Origin: Actinomycetota bacterium
GTDB lineage: Bacteria; Actinomycetota; Rubrobacteria; Rubrobacterales; Rubrobacteraceae
Assembly: GCA_020200675.1 (NCBI GenBank)
Contig: JAIVIG010000030.1
Coordinates: 1 to 11,643, forward strand
Reading direction: 5' to 3'
DNA length: 11,643 bases
The translations under genes were made by a program, and so were the position numbers. A model generated the notes under the pieces. The model searched no databases, was not told the origin of the DNA, and worked only from the letters and a program-made list of their open reading frames with translations. Within the stretch, counting starts at the first letter, position 1. Each line of letters begins with the position of its first letter. This document shows positions 1-7,600 of this stretch, piece by piece.

Positions 1-365
1 TGGTCCAATGCGACTTTTTGCGGGTCGCTCCGGGAGAGCGAGACGGTAAAAGTGCCGAGAGCGTTCGTGGAACGCCTAACCGACGCGGTTTGCTATGCAG
101 CGTAACGGCTAAAGTCCAGCTAATGTGCCCCCCGGTAGGGGCAACTAGAGAAGCCAATAGGGTGGGCACTTGCGTACAATGCCCCTAGGCGAAAGGGGGA
201 GTAGGCATTGGACGCAACGGGGGCGATACTCTTCTCCGGGTTCGTGGGTACCTTGCTGCTGCTCGGGGTCGGCGTGGGGGCATACTTGGGCTTGCTCCCC
301 GGTGATAAACTGAGCAAGCGGGACTGGAAATCATGGTGTCCCCGGTTCGACTCCGGGTCTCGCCA
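1..365 (+). ncRNA. ssrA: tmRNA (transfer-messenger RNA), 5' end cut by the window
   Basis: This RNA rescues stalled ribosomes, acting first as an alanyl-tRNA and then as a short mRNA that encodes a degradation tag. The 3' end is a tRNA-like half: T-arm stem 341-345/353-357 around the loop TTCGACT, an acceptor strand TCTCGCC at 358-364 and discriminator A365. CCA is not encoded (CTT follows). Positions 1-6 (TGGTCC) can pair with 321-326 (GGACTG), as expected for helix P2. A perfect 8-bp stem at 290-297/312-319 encloses a segment resembling the conserved TAAA-ACTGA-AAGC stretch near tmRNA 3' ends. A short open frame ends at TAA 103-105, in a small hairpin followed by GCTAAAGTCCAGC, which resembles the mycobacterial tmRNA after its tag. 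If resumption is at GCG 61, the tag reads AFVERLTDAVCYAA. The resume codon is uncertain. About 20 nt of the 5' acceptor/D region lie upstream of the window. No protein gene is credible on either strand here. Confidence 0.82.
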
Positions 366-479
366 CTTCTAGACCTCGCCTTGCGGCGAAATGCGGGTGA
401 AGGGAGAAGGTCAAGGTTAGCAACCGAGACCCTCCGGCACACTACGTAAGCGGAGAGCGCCGGTCGTCGCGCTCATGAG

Positions 480-510
480 TTGATCCAGCAAGGGTCGCCC
501 GCGTTATAAG
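480..510 (+). promoter_or_regulatory. Candidate sigma70-type promoter for corA
   Basis: TTGATC (480-485) and TATAAG (505-510) are separated by 19 nt, or by 18 nt if TTATAA is taken as the -10 box. Initiation would be near 517, giving a leader of about 28 nt before the corA ATG. Nothing else that can be named is visible between the tmRNA end (365) and this site. A short CGCC-TTGC-GGCG hairpin just after the tmRNA lacks a T-tract, so it is not a convincing terminator. Confidence 0.4.
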
Positions 511-544
511 CTGTTGCCAATCGTCGTCGGAAAAGCGGGCTCTT

Positions 545-1588
545 ATGGCGGAGAAGCGGACTAAGAATCTACCGAAGAACGTGGATCTCGTGGTGCTCGA
601 CGGTACCGGCGTGCTCCAGACCGACGTCGGCCTGGAGGAGTTGCCCTACCACCTGTCCGATCCGGACGCTCTGATCTGGTGCGACGTCGCTAGCACTGAA
701 GGGGAACAGAGCGGGCCTTATGGACGGCTCTTGCGGGAGGTCTTTGGGTTCGACGAGCTGACCATAGAGGACTGCTTCACCAGGAGCCATCTGCCGAAGG
801 TGGACATCTACGACGAGTACCTCTTCGTGGCCCTGTTCTCGTTCCACCTCTCCGAGAAGAGGCGGCGTGTCGAGACCGTCGAGGTGGACATGTACGTCGG
901 GAACAACTACGTGGTCTGCGTCCACCACAGGCCCTTGAGGGAGCTCGACAGGGTGCGGCGGCGGCTCCTTTCGAGGAACGAGTTCGTCACCTCCTCGCCC
1001 GCCAACGTCGCCCACACGGTCTTCGACGCGGTGGTGGACGAGTATCTGCCGATCATGAACACGTTCTCGGCGATGGTGGACGGCATAGAGGACAGGCTAT
1101 TGGACGAGAACCCGGAGGACGACGGGGCCGTCCTCGACTCGCTCTTTCACCTCAAGCACGAGCTGACCGCCCTGAGGAGGCTGGCCGTCCCCTTGAGGGA
1201 TGTCGTGAGCGTCCTCTTGAGGCCCACCACCAGGCGCATCCCCGAGGAGAGTGCGGCGTATTTCGACGACGTGCGCGACCACCTGATCCGGGTGGTCGAC
1301 ATGATCGACACCATGCGCGACTACCTGATGGACTCGCTGGACATCTACACTACCCAGCAGACCCGGCGCAACGCCGAGGAGACGAAGAGGGTGAACCAGA
1401 GCGTAGCGCGGCTCACGGCCGTCTCCACCATCTTCCTGCCTCTGACCTTCATAACCGGCATCTACGGGATGAACTTCGAGTACATGCCCGAGACGGAATG
1501 GCAGTATGGGTTCTACGCCATCCTGGCGTTATGCTTGGTCCTCGGGTTGGGGATGCTCGTCTACCTGCGAAGCAAGAAGATCATCTGA
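545..1588 (+). CDS. corA: CorA family magnesium/divalent-cation transporter
   Basis: This 347-aa inner-membrane channel probably imports Mg2+ (some family members carry Co2+, Ni2+ or Zn2+). The N-terminal ~285 residues form the cytoplasmic alpha/beta and long-helix funnel, including segments rich in paired Arg/Glu. The C-terminus holds two transmembrane helices (about 289-307 and 322-341). The family signature YGMNF ends the first helix, with GMN at residues 308-310. It is followed by the short acidic periplasmic loop (EYMPETE) and the second helix, and the protein ends in a basic tail (RSKKII). Length is normal for the family. The ATG at 545 is preceded by only a weak ribosome-binding sequence. 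The gene stands alone between the tmRNA and a convergent glutaredoxin-like gene, with 21 nt between the two stop codons and no terminator visible there. Nickel transport for the hydrogenase is possible but unsupported, because the metal cannot be read from the sequence. Confidence 0.93.
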   Translation: MAEKRTKNLPKNVDLVVLDGTGVLQTDVGLEELPYHLSDPDALIWCDVASTEGEQSGPYGRLLREVFGFDELTIEDCFTRSHLPKVDIYDEYLFVALFSFHLSEKRRRVETVEVDMYVGNNYVVCVHHRPLRELDRVRRRLLSRNEFVTSSPANVAHTVFDAVVDEYLPIMNTFSAMVDGIEDRLLDENPEDDGAVLDSLFHLKHELTALRRLAVPLRDVVSVLLRPTTRRIPEESAAYFDDVRDHLIRVVDMIDTMRDYLMDSLDIYTTQQTRRNAEETKRVNQSVARLTAVSTIFLPLTFITGIYGMNFEYMPETEWQYGFYAILALCLVLGLGMLVYLRSKKII

Positions 1589-1609
1589 AGCCCCGCGGCA
1601 GGCCACGCT

Positions 1610-1840
1610 CTAGACGAAGCACCCCTGGCCCATCCAACCCACCTGGACGGGCTTGCCCTGCTCGAAGATCACGGGAACCGTACGGTTGCCGCCGGTGAGC
1701 TCGAGCATCCGCTCGTAGGCATCCCGGTCCCGCTCCACGTCGTACTCCACGAAGTCCACCCCGCGCCATTCCAGATCCTCTCGGGCGGCCGCGCTATAGG
1801 GACAACCGGCCGTGGTGTAGAGATGCACCTTGTCGGCCAT
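1610..1840 (-). CDS. Glutaredoxin-like small thiol protein
   Basis: This 76-aa protein has the thioredoxin/glutaredoxin fold pattern: a beta strand VHLYTT, then a CPYS active site (Cys13, Ser16; monothiol-type), a helix (SAAAREDLEWRG), a second strand (VDFVEYDV), and the cis-proline motif TVPVIF (Pro56). The C-terminus, VGWMGQGCFV, carries an extra cysteine (Cys74) after a glycine-rich turn where classical glutaredoxins continue into a last helix, so the protein is about 5-10 residues shorter than usual. The ATG start is supported by GGAGG just upstream on the minus strand (complement of 1848-1854). The gene diverges from the hydrogenase operon and converges on corA. The likely role is cytoplasmic thiol reduction or deglutathionylation/demycothiolation, but the partner is unknown. 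A functional link to the hydrogenase is only positional. Confidence 0.85.
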   Translation of the reverse strand: MADKVHLYTTAGCPYSAAAREDLEWRGVDFVEYDVERDRDAYERMLELTGGNRTVPVIFEQGKPVQVGWMGQGCFV

Positions 1841-1883
1841 ACTCTCTCCTCCCCGTAGACTTTACTTCTCCTTCCGTACCCAA

Positions 1884-1913
1884 AAGATACTCGCGATGCT
1901 CTGGTCTGTACAA
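1884..1913 (-). promoter_or_regulatory. Candidate promoter for the glutaredoxin-like gene
   Basis: Reading the minus strand, TTGTAC (complement of 1908-1913) and TATCTT (complement of 1884-1889) are 18 nt apart. Initiation would be near 1877, leaving a leader of about 37 nt before the ATG. The fit to a housekeeping promoter is moderate. Confidence 0.35.
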
Positions 1914-1983
1914 TTCGTGGCCGCTACTGGCGTGGGTACGGGTCTTCTTTAGTATCTGAGAATACGTAACGCAGAAATTTAAT

Positions 1984-2012
1984 TTGTGTCGGGAATTGCG
2001 GTGAGCTATAGT
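1984..2012 (+). promoter_or_regulatory. Candidate promoter of the hydrogenase operon
   Basis: TTGTGT (1984-1989) and TATAGT (2007-2012) are separated by exactly 17 nt and sit at the edge of an A/T-rich patch (about 1950-1986) that stands out in this GC-rich DNA. Initiation near 2019 would give a leader of about 88 nt before the hhyS start. This is the only good promoter-like pair between the two divergent genes on the plus strand. No regulator site or palindrome convincing enough to name was seen. Confidence 0.45.
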
Positions 2013-2106
2013 TGTGGGCGAGCATGCTGCGCAGGCGGGGAAACGCGCGGAGGATGCCACGAGTTGGAGAGCGTAACCCGAGCTAAGGGAAAGGGAGGTA
2101 GCGCTC

Positions 2107-3067
<961 letters not shown>

Positions 3068-3081
3068 GAAGGGGAAGATAG

Positions 3082-4890
3082 GTGGCTATACGAGAGGAAG
3101 TCAGTCCCGAAGCCAGGAACCTCGTGGAGATGTCCTGGGACCCGATCACGCGCATCGTCGGGAATCTCGGGATCTACACCAAGATAGACTTCGATAACCA
3201 GGAAGTGGTCGAGTGCAAGAGCACCTCCTCCATCTTCCGCGGTTACAGCGTGTTTATGAAGGGCAAGGACCCTCGCGACTCGCACTTCATCACCAGCCGC
3301 ATCTGCGGCATCTGCGGAGATAATCACGCCGTCTGCTCGGTCTACGCCCAGAACATGGCCTACGGGATAGCGATGCCGCCGCTGGCCGAGTGGATCTACA
3401 ACCTCGGCGAGGCCGCAGAGTACATGTTCGACCACACCATCTTCCAGGACAACCTGGTGTTCGTGGACTTCTGCGAGCAGTTGGTCAGGGAGACCAACCC
3501 GAGCTGGCTGGAGCGGGCGGAGCGGACGCCGGCCCCCAACGCCGAGATCCACGGTTACGCCACCATCGCGGACATCATGCGGTCGTTCAACCCGTTCACT
3601 GGGGAGACGTACAAGGAAGCGCTGCAGATGAGCCGGCTCACCCGCGAGATGTTCTGTCTGATGGAGGGCCGGCACGTACACCCCTCTACCCTGTACCCGG
3701 GCGGCACGGGCACCGTAGCAACACCCCAGGTCTTCACCGACTTCCTGGTACGGCTGATGAAGTTCATAGACTTCGTGAAGAAGGCCGTGCCGATGAACGA
3801 CGACGTCTTCGACTTCTTCTACGAGGTTACAGACGGCGAGTACGCCAAGGTCGGTCAGCGGCGCATCCTGCTCGGCTGCTGGGGGGCGTTCCAAAACCCG
3901 GACGTGTGCGACTACAAGTACGAGAACATGGCCGAGTGGGGACGGGCTATGTACGTTACGCCCGGCGTCATCGTGGACGGCGAGCTGGTGACCACGAGTC
4001 TGGTGGACATAAACCTCGGCATCCGCATCCTGCTCGGTTCCTCCTACTACGAGGACTGGCAGAACGAGGAGACCTTCGTAACCCGCGACCCGTTGGGCAA
4101 CCCGGTGGACAAGCGCCACCCGTGGAACCAGACCACGATCCCCAAGCCCCAGAAGCGGGACCTGGAGGGCGGCAACTACAGCTGGGTCATGAGCCCGCGC
4201 TGGTACGATCAGCGCACCGGGGATCACCTGGCGCTCGATACCGGTGGTGGGGCGCTCGCCCGGCTCTGGACCACGGCGCTCGCCGGGATGGTGGACATGC
4301 AATCCGTTCTCGGAGGCGGCGTCAGAGCCACCGGTGACAGCGTCCAGATCAACCTCCCCAAGACGGGCGCCATGCCCGAGATGCAGTTCGATTGGAACGT
4401 GCCGCAGTGGTCCAACGCCATCGAACGCGACCGGGCCCGGGTCTACTTCATAGCCTACTCGGCGGCCACGGCGTTCTACTTCCTGGAGAAGGCCCTCGAG
4501 CTCGTACACGCGGGAGAGACTCAGACCTTCCAGGAGTTCGAGGTGCCCGACGAGGCCATCGGCTGCGGCTTCCACGAGGCGGTGCGCGGGGTCCTCTCGC
4601 ACCACCTGGTGATCCGGGACGGCAAGATCGCCAACTACCACCCCTACCCGCCCACGCCGTGGAACGGTTCTCCTACCGACTATTACGGAACGCTCGGCCC
4701 TTATGAAGACGCGGTCGCGGGCTCCCCGATCTTCGAGGAGAACGGTCCCGACAACTTTAGGGGCATCGACATCATGCGCGCCGTGCGCAGCTTCGACCCG
4801 TGCCTGCCGTGCGGAGTGCACATGTACTCGGGCGAGGGCAAGATACTCGAAAGGCGGCACTCCCCGACGCTGGGGATAGACATACAGTAG
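3082..4890 (+). CDS. hhyL: Group 1h [NiFe]-hydrogenase large (catalytic) subunit
   Basis: This 602-aa catalytic subunit splits H2 at a NiFe(CN)2CO centre. The N-terminal metal motif is RICGICGDNH (residues 73-82; Cys75 and Cys78). The C-terminal motif is DPCLPCGVH (residues 572-580; Cys574, Cys577, His580), so all four nickel/iron cysteines are present. A tail of about 22 residues follows His580, containing a second His-Ser-Pro element, and is the expected target of the maturation protease encoded downstream. The flanking sequence, such as FRGYSVFMKGKDPRDSHFI and the WDPITRIVGNLG start, matches the actinobacterial high-affinity class rather than standard uptake enzymes. The GTG start has GGAAGGGGA upstream and lies 14 nt after the hhyS stop, so the two subunits are co-transcribed. 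The gene is intact and full length, in contrast to its partner. A strong hairpin follows the stop codon. Confidence 0.97.
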   Translation: MAIREEVSPEARNLVEMSWDPITRIVGNLGIYTKIDFDNQEVVECKSTSSIFRGYSVFMKGKDPRDSHFITSRICGICGDNHAVCSVYAQNMAYGIAMPPLAEWIYNLGEAAEYMFDHTIFQDNLVFVDFCEQLVRETNPSWLERAERTPAPNAEIHGYATIADIMRSFNPFTGETYKEALQMSRLTREMFCLMEGRHVHPSTLYPGGTGTVATPQVFTDFLVRLMKFIDFVKKAVPMNDDVFDFFYEVTDGEYAKVGQRRILLGCWGAFQNPDVCDYKYENMAEWGRAMYVTPGVIVDGELVTTSLVDINLGIRILLGSSYYEDWQNEETFVTRDPLGNPVDKRHPWNQTTIPKPQKRDLEGGNYSWVMSPRWYDQRTGDHLALDTGGGALARLWTTALAGMVDMQSVLGGGVRATGDSVQINLPKTGAMPEMQFDWNVPQWSNAIERDRARVYFIAYSAATAFYFLEKALELVHAGETQTFQEFEVPDEAIGCGFHEAVRGVLSHHLVIRDGKIANYHPYPPTPWNGSPTDYYGTLGPYEDAVAGSPIFEENGPDNFRGIDIMRAVRSFDPCLPCGVHMYSGEGKILERRHSPTLGIDIQ

Positions 4891-4893
4891 AGA

Positions 4894-4927
4894 CGTAGGG
4901 GACGATCCGGCCGGGTCGTCCCCTACG
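4894..4927 (+). promoter_or_regulatory. Perfect 12-bp hairpin between hhyL and the accessory genes
   Basis: CGTAGGGGACGA (4894-4905) and TCGTCCCCTACG (4916-4927) are exact reverse complements around the 10-nt loop TCCGGCCGGG, which can itself pair partly. The hairpin starts 3 nt after the hhyL stop, in the longest gap of the operon (92 nt). No T-run follows (GTGTGCAAAC), so it is not a standard intrinsic terminator. It more likely protects the hhySL message from 3' exonucleases, or acts as a partial attenuator lowering accessory-gene expression. The structure is seen directly and the role is inferred. Confidence 0.7.
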
Positions 4928-4982
4928 GTGTGCAAACGGGCGGGCCCTGCAAGGAGGGCCTGCCTCTTGGGGAAAGGTTGAA

Positions 4983-5903
4983 ATGCTTCTGGACGACCGG
5001 GGACTGCAAGAGCGAGTCGTCAGGGTAGAGACGCTGCTGGGGGAGATCGAAGCCCTCAAGGACCCGACCGCCCGGGCGAAGGCCGCGGAGATGGTGCAGG
5101 TCCTTCTGGAACTCTACGGTGAGGGTCTGGCCCGCATGATGGAGGTTGTCGCTGACGGGGAGGAGAGCAAGAGAACCTTCGGGGCCTTCGCCGAAGACGA
5201 GTTGATCTCGCACCTGTTGCTCTTGCACGGGCTGCACCCGCTGGACGTGGAGGCGCGGGTGGTCAGTGCCCTCGAAGAGGTGCGGCCCTACCTGCAATCT
5301 CACGGCGGGAACGTGGAGTTGTTGGGGGTAGAAGGGGGCGTGGCGCGCCTGCGGATGCAGGGGAGCTGCGACGGATGTCCATCCTCGGCCATGACGCTGA
5401 AGCTGGCGATAGAGGAAGCCATCCAGAAGGCCGCCCCGGACCTGGAGGGGATCGAGGCCGAGGGCGTGTCCGAGCCCAAACCGGCGCCGACCCTGGTGGC
5501 GGGGCCTACGCTGCGCAGGAAGGAGAAGAAACCGAAGGAGGAACAAACCTCCTGGACGGTCGTCGGTGGGTTACCCCAACTCTCTGGCGGCGGGATGCTG
5601 GTAAAGGAGATCTCCGGCGAGCCGGTACTCTTCGTGAAGCTGGAGGATGACTTCTACGCCTACCGTCACCTCTGTCCGGGCTGTGGAGAATCGCTGGAGG
5701 GAGGTAGCCTGAAGGGGGCCGAGCTGGGCTGTCCGGGATGCGGGCGCCGCTACGACGTACGCCGGGCTGGGAGGTGCCTGGATGCCCAGCAGCTATATCT
5801 AGAGCCCATCCCGCTGCTCGTGAGCGAGGAAGTCGTCGAGGAGAGACAGGGCCCCGGGCGGCGGAGCATAGTGAAGATCGCTCTACCGAGCGCGGTGGGC
5901 TGA
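4983..5903 (+). CDS. hhyE: NifU-domain / Rieske-like iron-sulfur protein (HhyE-like electron-transfer partner)
   Basis: This 306-aa cytoplasmic protein has three parts. Residues 1-88 are a mostly helical, acidic segment. Residues ~89-162 are a NifU C-terminal domain (LQSHGGNVELL, then SCDGCPSS with Cys129 and Cys132) that can hold an Fe-S cluster between two subunits. A charged linker (~163-189) leads to a Rieske-fold-like domain, ~190-280. The metal site of that domain is CPGCG (Cys231, Cys234) and CPGCG (Cys250, Cys253). Both histidines of a true Rieske [2Fe-2S] site are replaced, so a rubredoxin-type Fe or Zn site is also possible. Mycobacterial group 1h/2a hydrogenase loci encode comparable iron-sulfur proteins (HhyE, HucE) implicated in passing electrons to the respiratory chain. 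That role is borrowed from this family knowledge. The ATG is weakly supported by a GGGGAAAGG stretch upstream. The symbol is by analogy. Confidence 0.8.
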   Translation: MLLDDRGLQERVVRVETLLGEIEALKDPTARAKAAEMVQVLLELYGEGLARMMEVVADGEESKRTFGAFAEDELISHLLLLHGLHPLDVEARVVSALEEVRPYLQSHGGNVELLGVEGGVARLRMQGSCDGCPSSAMTLKLAIEEAIQKAAPDLEGIEAEGVSEPKPAPTLVAGPTLRRKEKKPKEEQTSWTVVGGLPQLSGGGMLVKEISGEPVLFVKLEDDFYAYRHLCPGCGESLEGGSLKGAELGCPGCGRRYDVRRAGRCLDAQQLYLEPIPLLVSEEVVEERQGPGRRSIVKIALPSAVG

Positions 5904-5908
5904 GGTAT

Positions 5909-6586
5909 ATGGCCGAGCCAGGCAACGGGAGGACTTCCTCCGCTTTCTCCGCGCTGAGTAGGTTCGCCCAGGCGCCCGAAAAAACGGCGGCGCAGACCGG
6001 GCAGGAACAGGTCACTCAGGAGATCTGTGAGCTGTGCAGCGAGCCGATACCGCCTGAACACCGGCACCTTTTGAACATCTCCACGCGGGAGCTGGTATGC
6101 GCCTGCCGGGCGTGCTCCATCCTCTTCTACGAGGAAGCGGCGAGCGAGGGCCGTTACCGGCTCATACCCGACCGCCACCTGTTCCTCGAGGACTTCGAGA
6201 TGAGCGACGCACAGTGGGAGAGCCTGCGCATCCCGGTGGATATGGCGTTCTTCTTCTACAGCGCGCCCGCGGAACGCGTCGTGGCGTTCTATCCTAGCCC
6301 GATGGGACCGACGGAGTCGCTCTTGAAGCTGGGTGCCTGGGAGGAGTTTGAGACCCACAATCCGGTACTCGAGAGGATGGAGCGGGACGTGGAGGCGCTC
6401 CTGGTAAACCGGGCGAAGGGAGCGAGGGAGCACTTCCTTGTCCCCATGGACGAGTGTTACAGCCTGGTGGGCCTCATCCGGATCCACTGGAAAGGTTTCA
6501 GCGGCGGGCAGGAGGTCTGGGAGGAGATAGATCGGTTCTTCGAAGCACTAAAGGGGCGCTCCAAGACCGTTGGGGCAAAAGGTTGA
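5909..6586 (+). CDS. Cysteine-rich hydrogenase-locus protein (DUF5947-like)
   Basis: This 225-aa protein starts at ATG 5909, only 5 nt after the preceding stop, with TGAGGT as the ribosome-binding sequence. The same frame is open upstream to 5738, but that part overlaps the HhyE-like gene and is rejected as coding. After a flexible Ala/Ser-rich leader comes a putative metal knuckle: CELC (Cys40, Cys43), a His-x-His (51, 53), and CACRAC (Cys64, 66, 69). The rest (residues ~80-215) is a mixed alpha/beta domain with aromatic patches (MAFFFYSAPAERVVAFYPSP) and a conserved-looking MDECYSLVGLIRIHW segment. From memory it matches the DUF5947 family, found mainly in actinobacterial hydrogenase operons. 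No biochemical function is established. Its position next to the HhyE-like gene suggests a role in assembly or electron transfer. There is no signal peptide or membrane helix. Confidence 0.8.
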   Translation: MAEPGNGRTSSAFSALSRFAQAPEKTAAQTGQEQVTQEICELCSEPIPPEHRHLLNISTRELVCACRACSILFYEEAASEGRYRLIPDRHLFLEDFEMSDAQWESLRIPVDMAFFFYSAPAERVVAFYPSPMGPTESLLKLGAWEEFETHNPVLERMERDVEALLVNRAKGAREHFLVPMDECYSLVGLIRIHWKGFSGGQEVWEEIDRFFEALKGRSKTVGAKG

Positions 6587-6644
6587 GGCCTGTCGCCCGC
6601 GCCGATTAGGGGTATGAATAGGCCACGAGGAAAGGAGTCAGCAG

Positions 6645-6881
6645 ATGGGGGACATAAGGGTAGGGAAGCCGGACACGAAGATGGACGCACCCTCGCACGT
6701 GGATGGGGTAGCCCAGGGTAACGAGCCCGGTGGTATGGAGGGGGATCCCGGCATCGAGTACACCGGTGAGACAGGGGCTGGGCGTCCTAGCTCCAGGGCT
6801 TATGCCCGGAAATCCACGAGCATCAACCCCGGGTCCAGGAACCCGATAGACCCAAACAGCCCGAACCTACCGCCGGCTTGA
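6645..6881 (+). CDS. Small disordered hydrogenase-operon protein (78 aa)
   Basis: The ATG start is well supported by AAAGGAG (6631-6637), 7 nt upstream. The 78-residue product is rich in Gly, Pro, Ser and charged residues, with no cysteine, signal peptide or hydrophobic segment, so it is probably mostly disordered. The C-terminal third (SRAYARKSTSINPGSRNPIDPNSPNLPPA, residues ~50-78) is the part that looks constrained. Short proteins with similar Asn/Pro-rich ends are remembered from other group 1h loci, but this recollection is weak. It may be a tether or assembly peptide that binds a hydrogenase component; that is speculation. It is separated by 58 nt from the gene before and 70 nt from the gene after, with no terminator in either gap. 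Confidence 0.7.
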   Translation: MGDIRVGKPDTKMDAPSHVDGVAQGNEPGGMEGDPGIEYTGETGAGRPSSRAYARKSTSINPGSRNPIDPNSPNLPPA

Positions 6882-6951
6882 ACGAGCTGTCGGCTCAGCG
6901 ACCAGCAGTCAGCTTGGGCATTAGGACGGCGACGGCTGATGGGAGCTAGCC

Positions 6952-7599
6952 GTGCCTGACCTGGATTTCGGGATAGAGGGTGCCGAAGTTCTCGAATATG
7001 CCGCCGTTCCGAGCCTCCTCTTCAAGCTGCGCGTCGAGAACCTGGAAGAAGAACCCATACGCTCCGTTTCTTTGAACACCCAGGTCAGGATCGCGGCGAC
7101 GCAGCGGCACTACGACACGGCGGAGCAGCAACGGCTCCTGGAGGTTTTCGGCGCGCCACACAGGTGGGGGCAGACGTTGCGGAGCCTGTTGTGGGCCCAC
7201 ACCACCTTGCAGGTTCCTCGGTTCTCCGGGAGCACGGTCGTCGACATGCCCATCCCATGCACCTACGATATGGAGGTGATCGGCTCCAAGTACTTCCATG
7301 CGCTGGAGGACGGCGAAGTTCCGCTGGAGTTCTTGTTCAGCGGGACGGTCTTCTATGCGGCGGAGGGAGGGCGGTTGCAGGTAGCCCGGATCTCCTGGGA
7401 GAAAGAGGCGGAGTTCAGGATGCCGGTCCGGCTGTGGAAGGAGACGATGGAGCGCTACTTCCCAAACAGCGCCTGGATAAGGCTGCACAAAGACGCCTTC
7501 GACCAACTCTACGACTACAAGGTGCGTATGGGACTCCCGACCTGGGAGGCCGCCGTGGAGGCGCTGCTGCGCGCCAGCGAGCAGGGGGTGGAGCGGTAA
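6952..7599 (+). CDS. Hydrogenase-locus protein of unknown function (DUF6084-like)
   Basis: This 215-aa protein starts at GTG 6952, with GGGAG a few bases upstream. It appears cytoplasmic and beta-rich: the opening strands (LLFKLRVEN, VSLNTQVRIAA) resemble an immunoglobulin-like sandwich. A central block has many aromatic residues (RWGQTLRSLLWAHTTLQVPRF), and the end is helical (WIRLHKDAFDQLYDYKVRMGLPTWEAAVEALLRASE). Only one cysteine is present (PIPCTYD), so it is unlikely to bind a cluster. From memory it matches the DUF6084 family, which is tied to actinobacterial hydrogenase operons. The function is unknown. The next gene begins 1 nt after its stop, so the two are translationally linked. 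Confidence 0.8.
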   Translation: MPDLDFGIEGAEVLEYAAVPSLLFKLRVENLEEEPIRSVSLNTQVRIAATQRHYDTAEQQRLLEVFGAPHRWGQTLRSLLWAHTTLQVPRFSGSTVVDMPIPCTYDMEVIGSKYFHALEDGEVPLEFLFSGTVFYAAEGGRLQVARISWEKEAEFRMPVRLWKETMERYFPNSAWIRLHKDAFDQLYDYKVRMGLPTWEAAVEALLRASEQGVER

Positions 7600-7600
7600 A

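Noticed and set aside
120..442. Minus-strand open frames opposite the first 450 bases
   Set aside because: They lie across the tmRNA, lack ribosome-binding sites and have low-complexity Ser/Pro/Arg compositions.
1951..1964. Palindromic operator GTATCTGAGAATAC upstream of the hydrogenase promoter
   Set aside because: Only the outer 4 bp pair, which is expected by chance in an A/T-rich patch.
2081..2106. Leader hairpin hiding the hhyS ribosome-binding site (GAGCTA with TAG-CG-CTC)
   Set aside because: It needs a 2-nt bulge and has only 6 pairs around the site, which is too weak to call a riboswitch or thermosensor.
4894..4927. Rho-independent terminator after hhyL
   Set aside because: The stem is strong but no T-run follows, and the operon clearly continues in the same direction.
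5738..5908. Longer N-terminus for the DUF5947-like protein
   Set aside because: This part overlaps the conserved end of the HhyE-like gene and has Arg/Pro-rich shadow composition, while ATG 5909 has its own ribosome-binding sequence.
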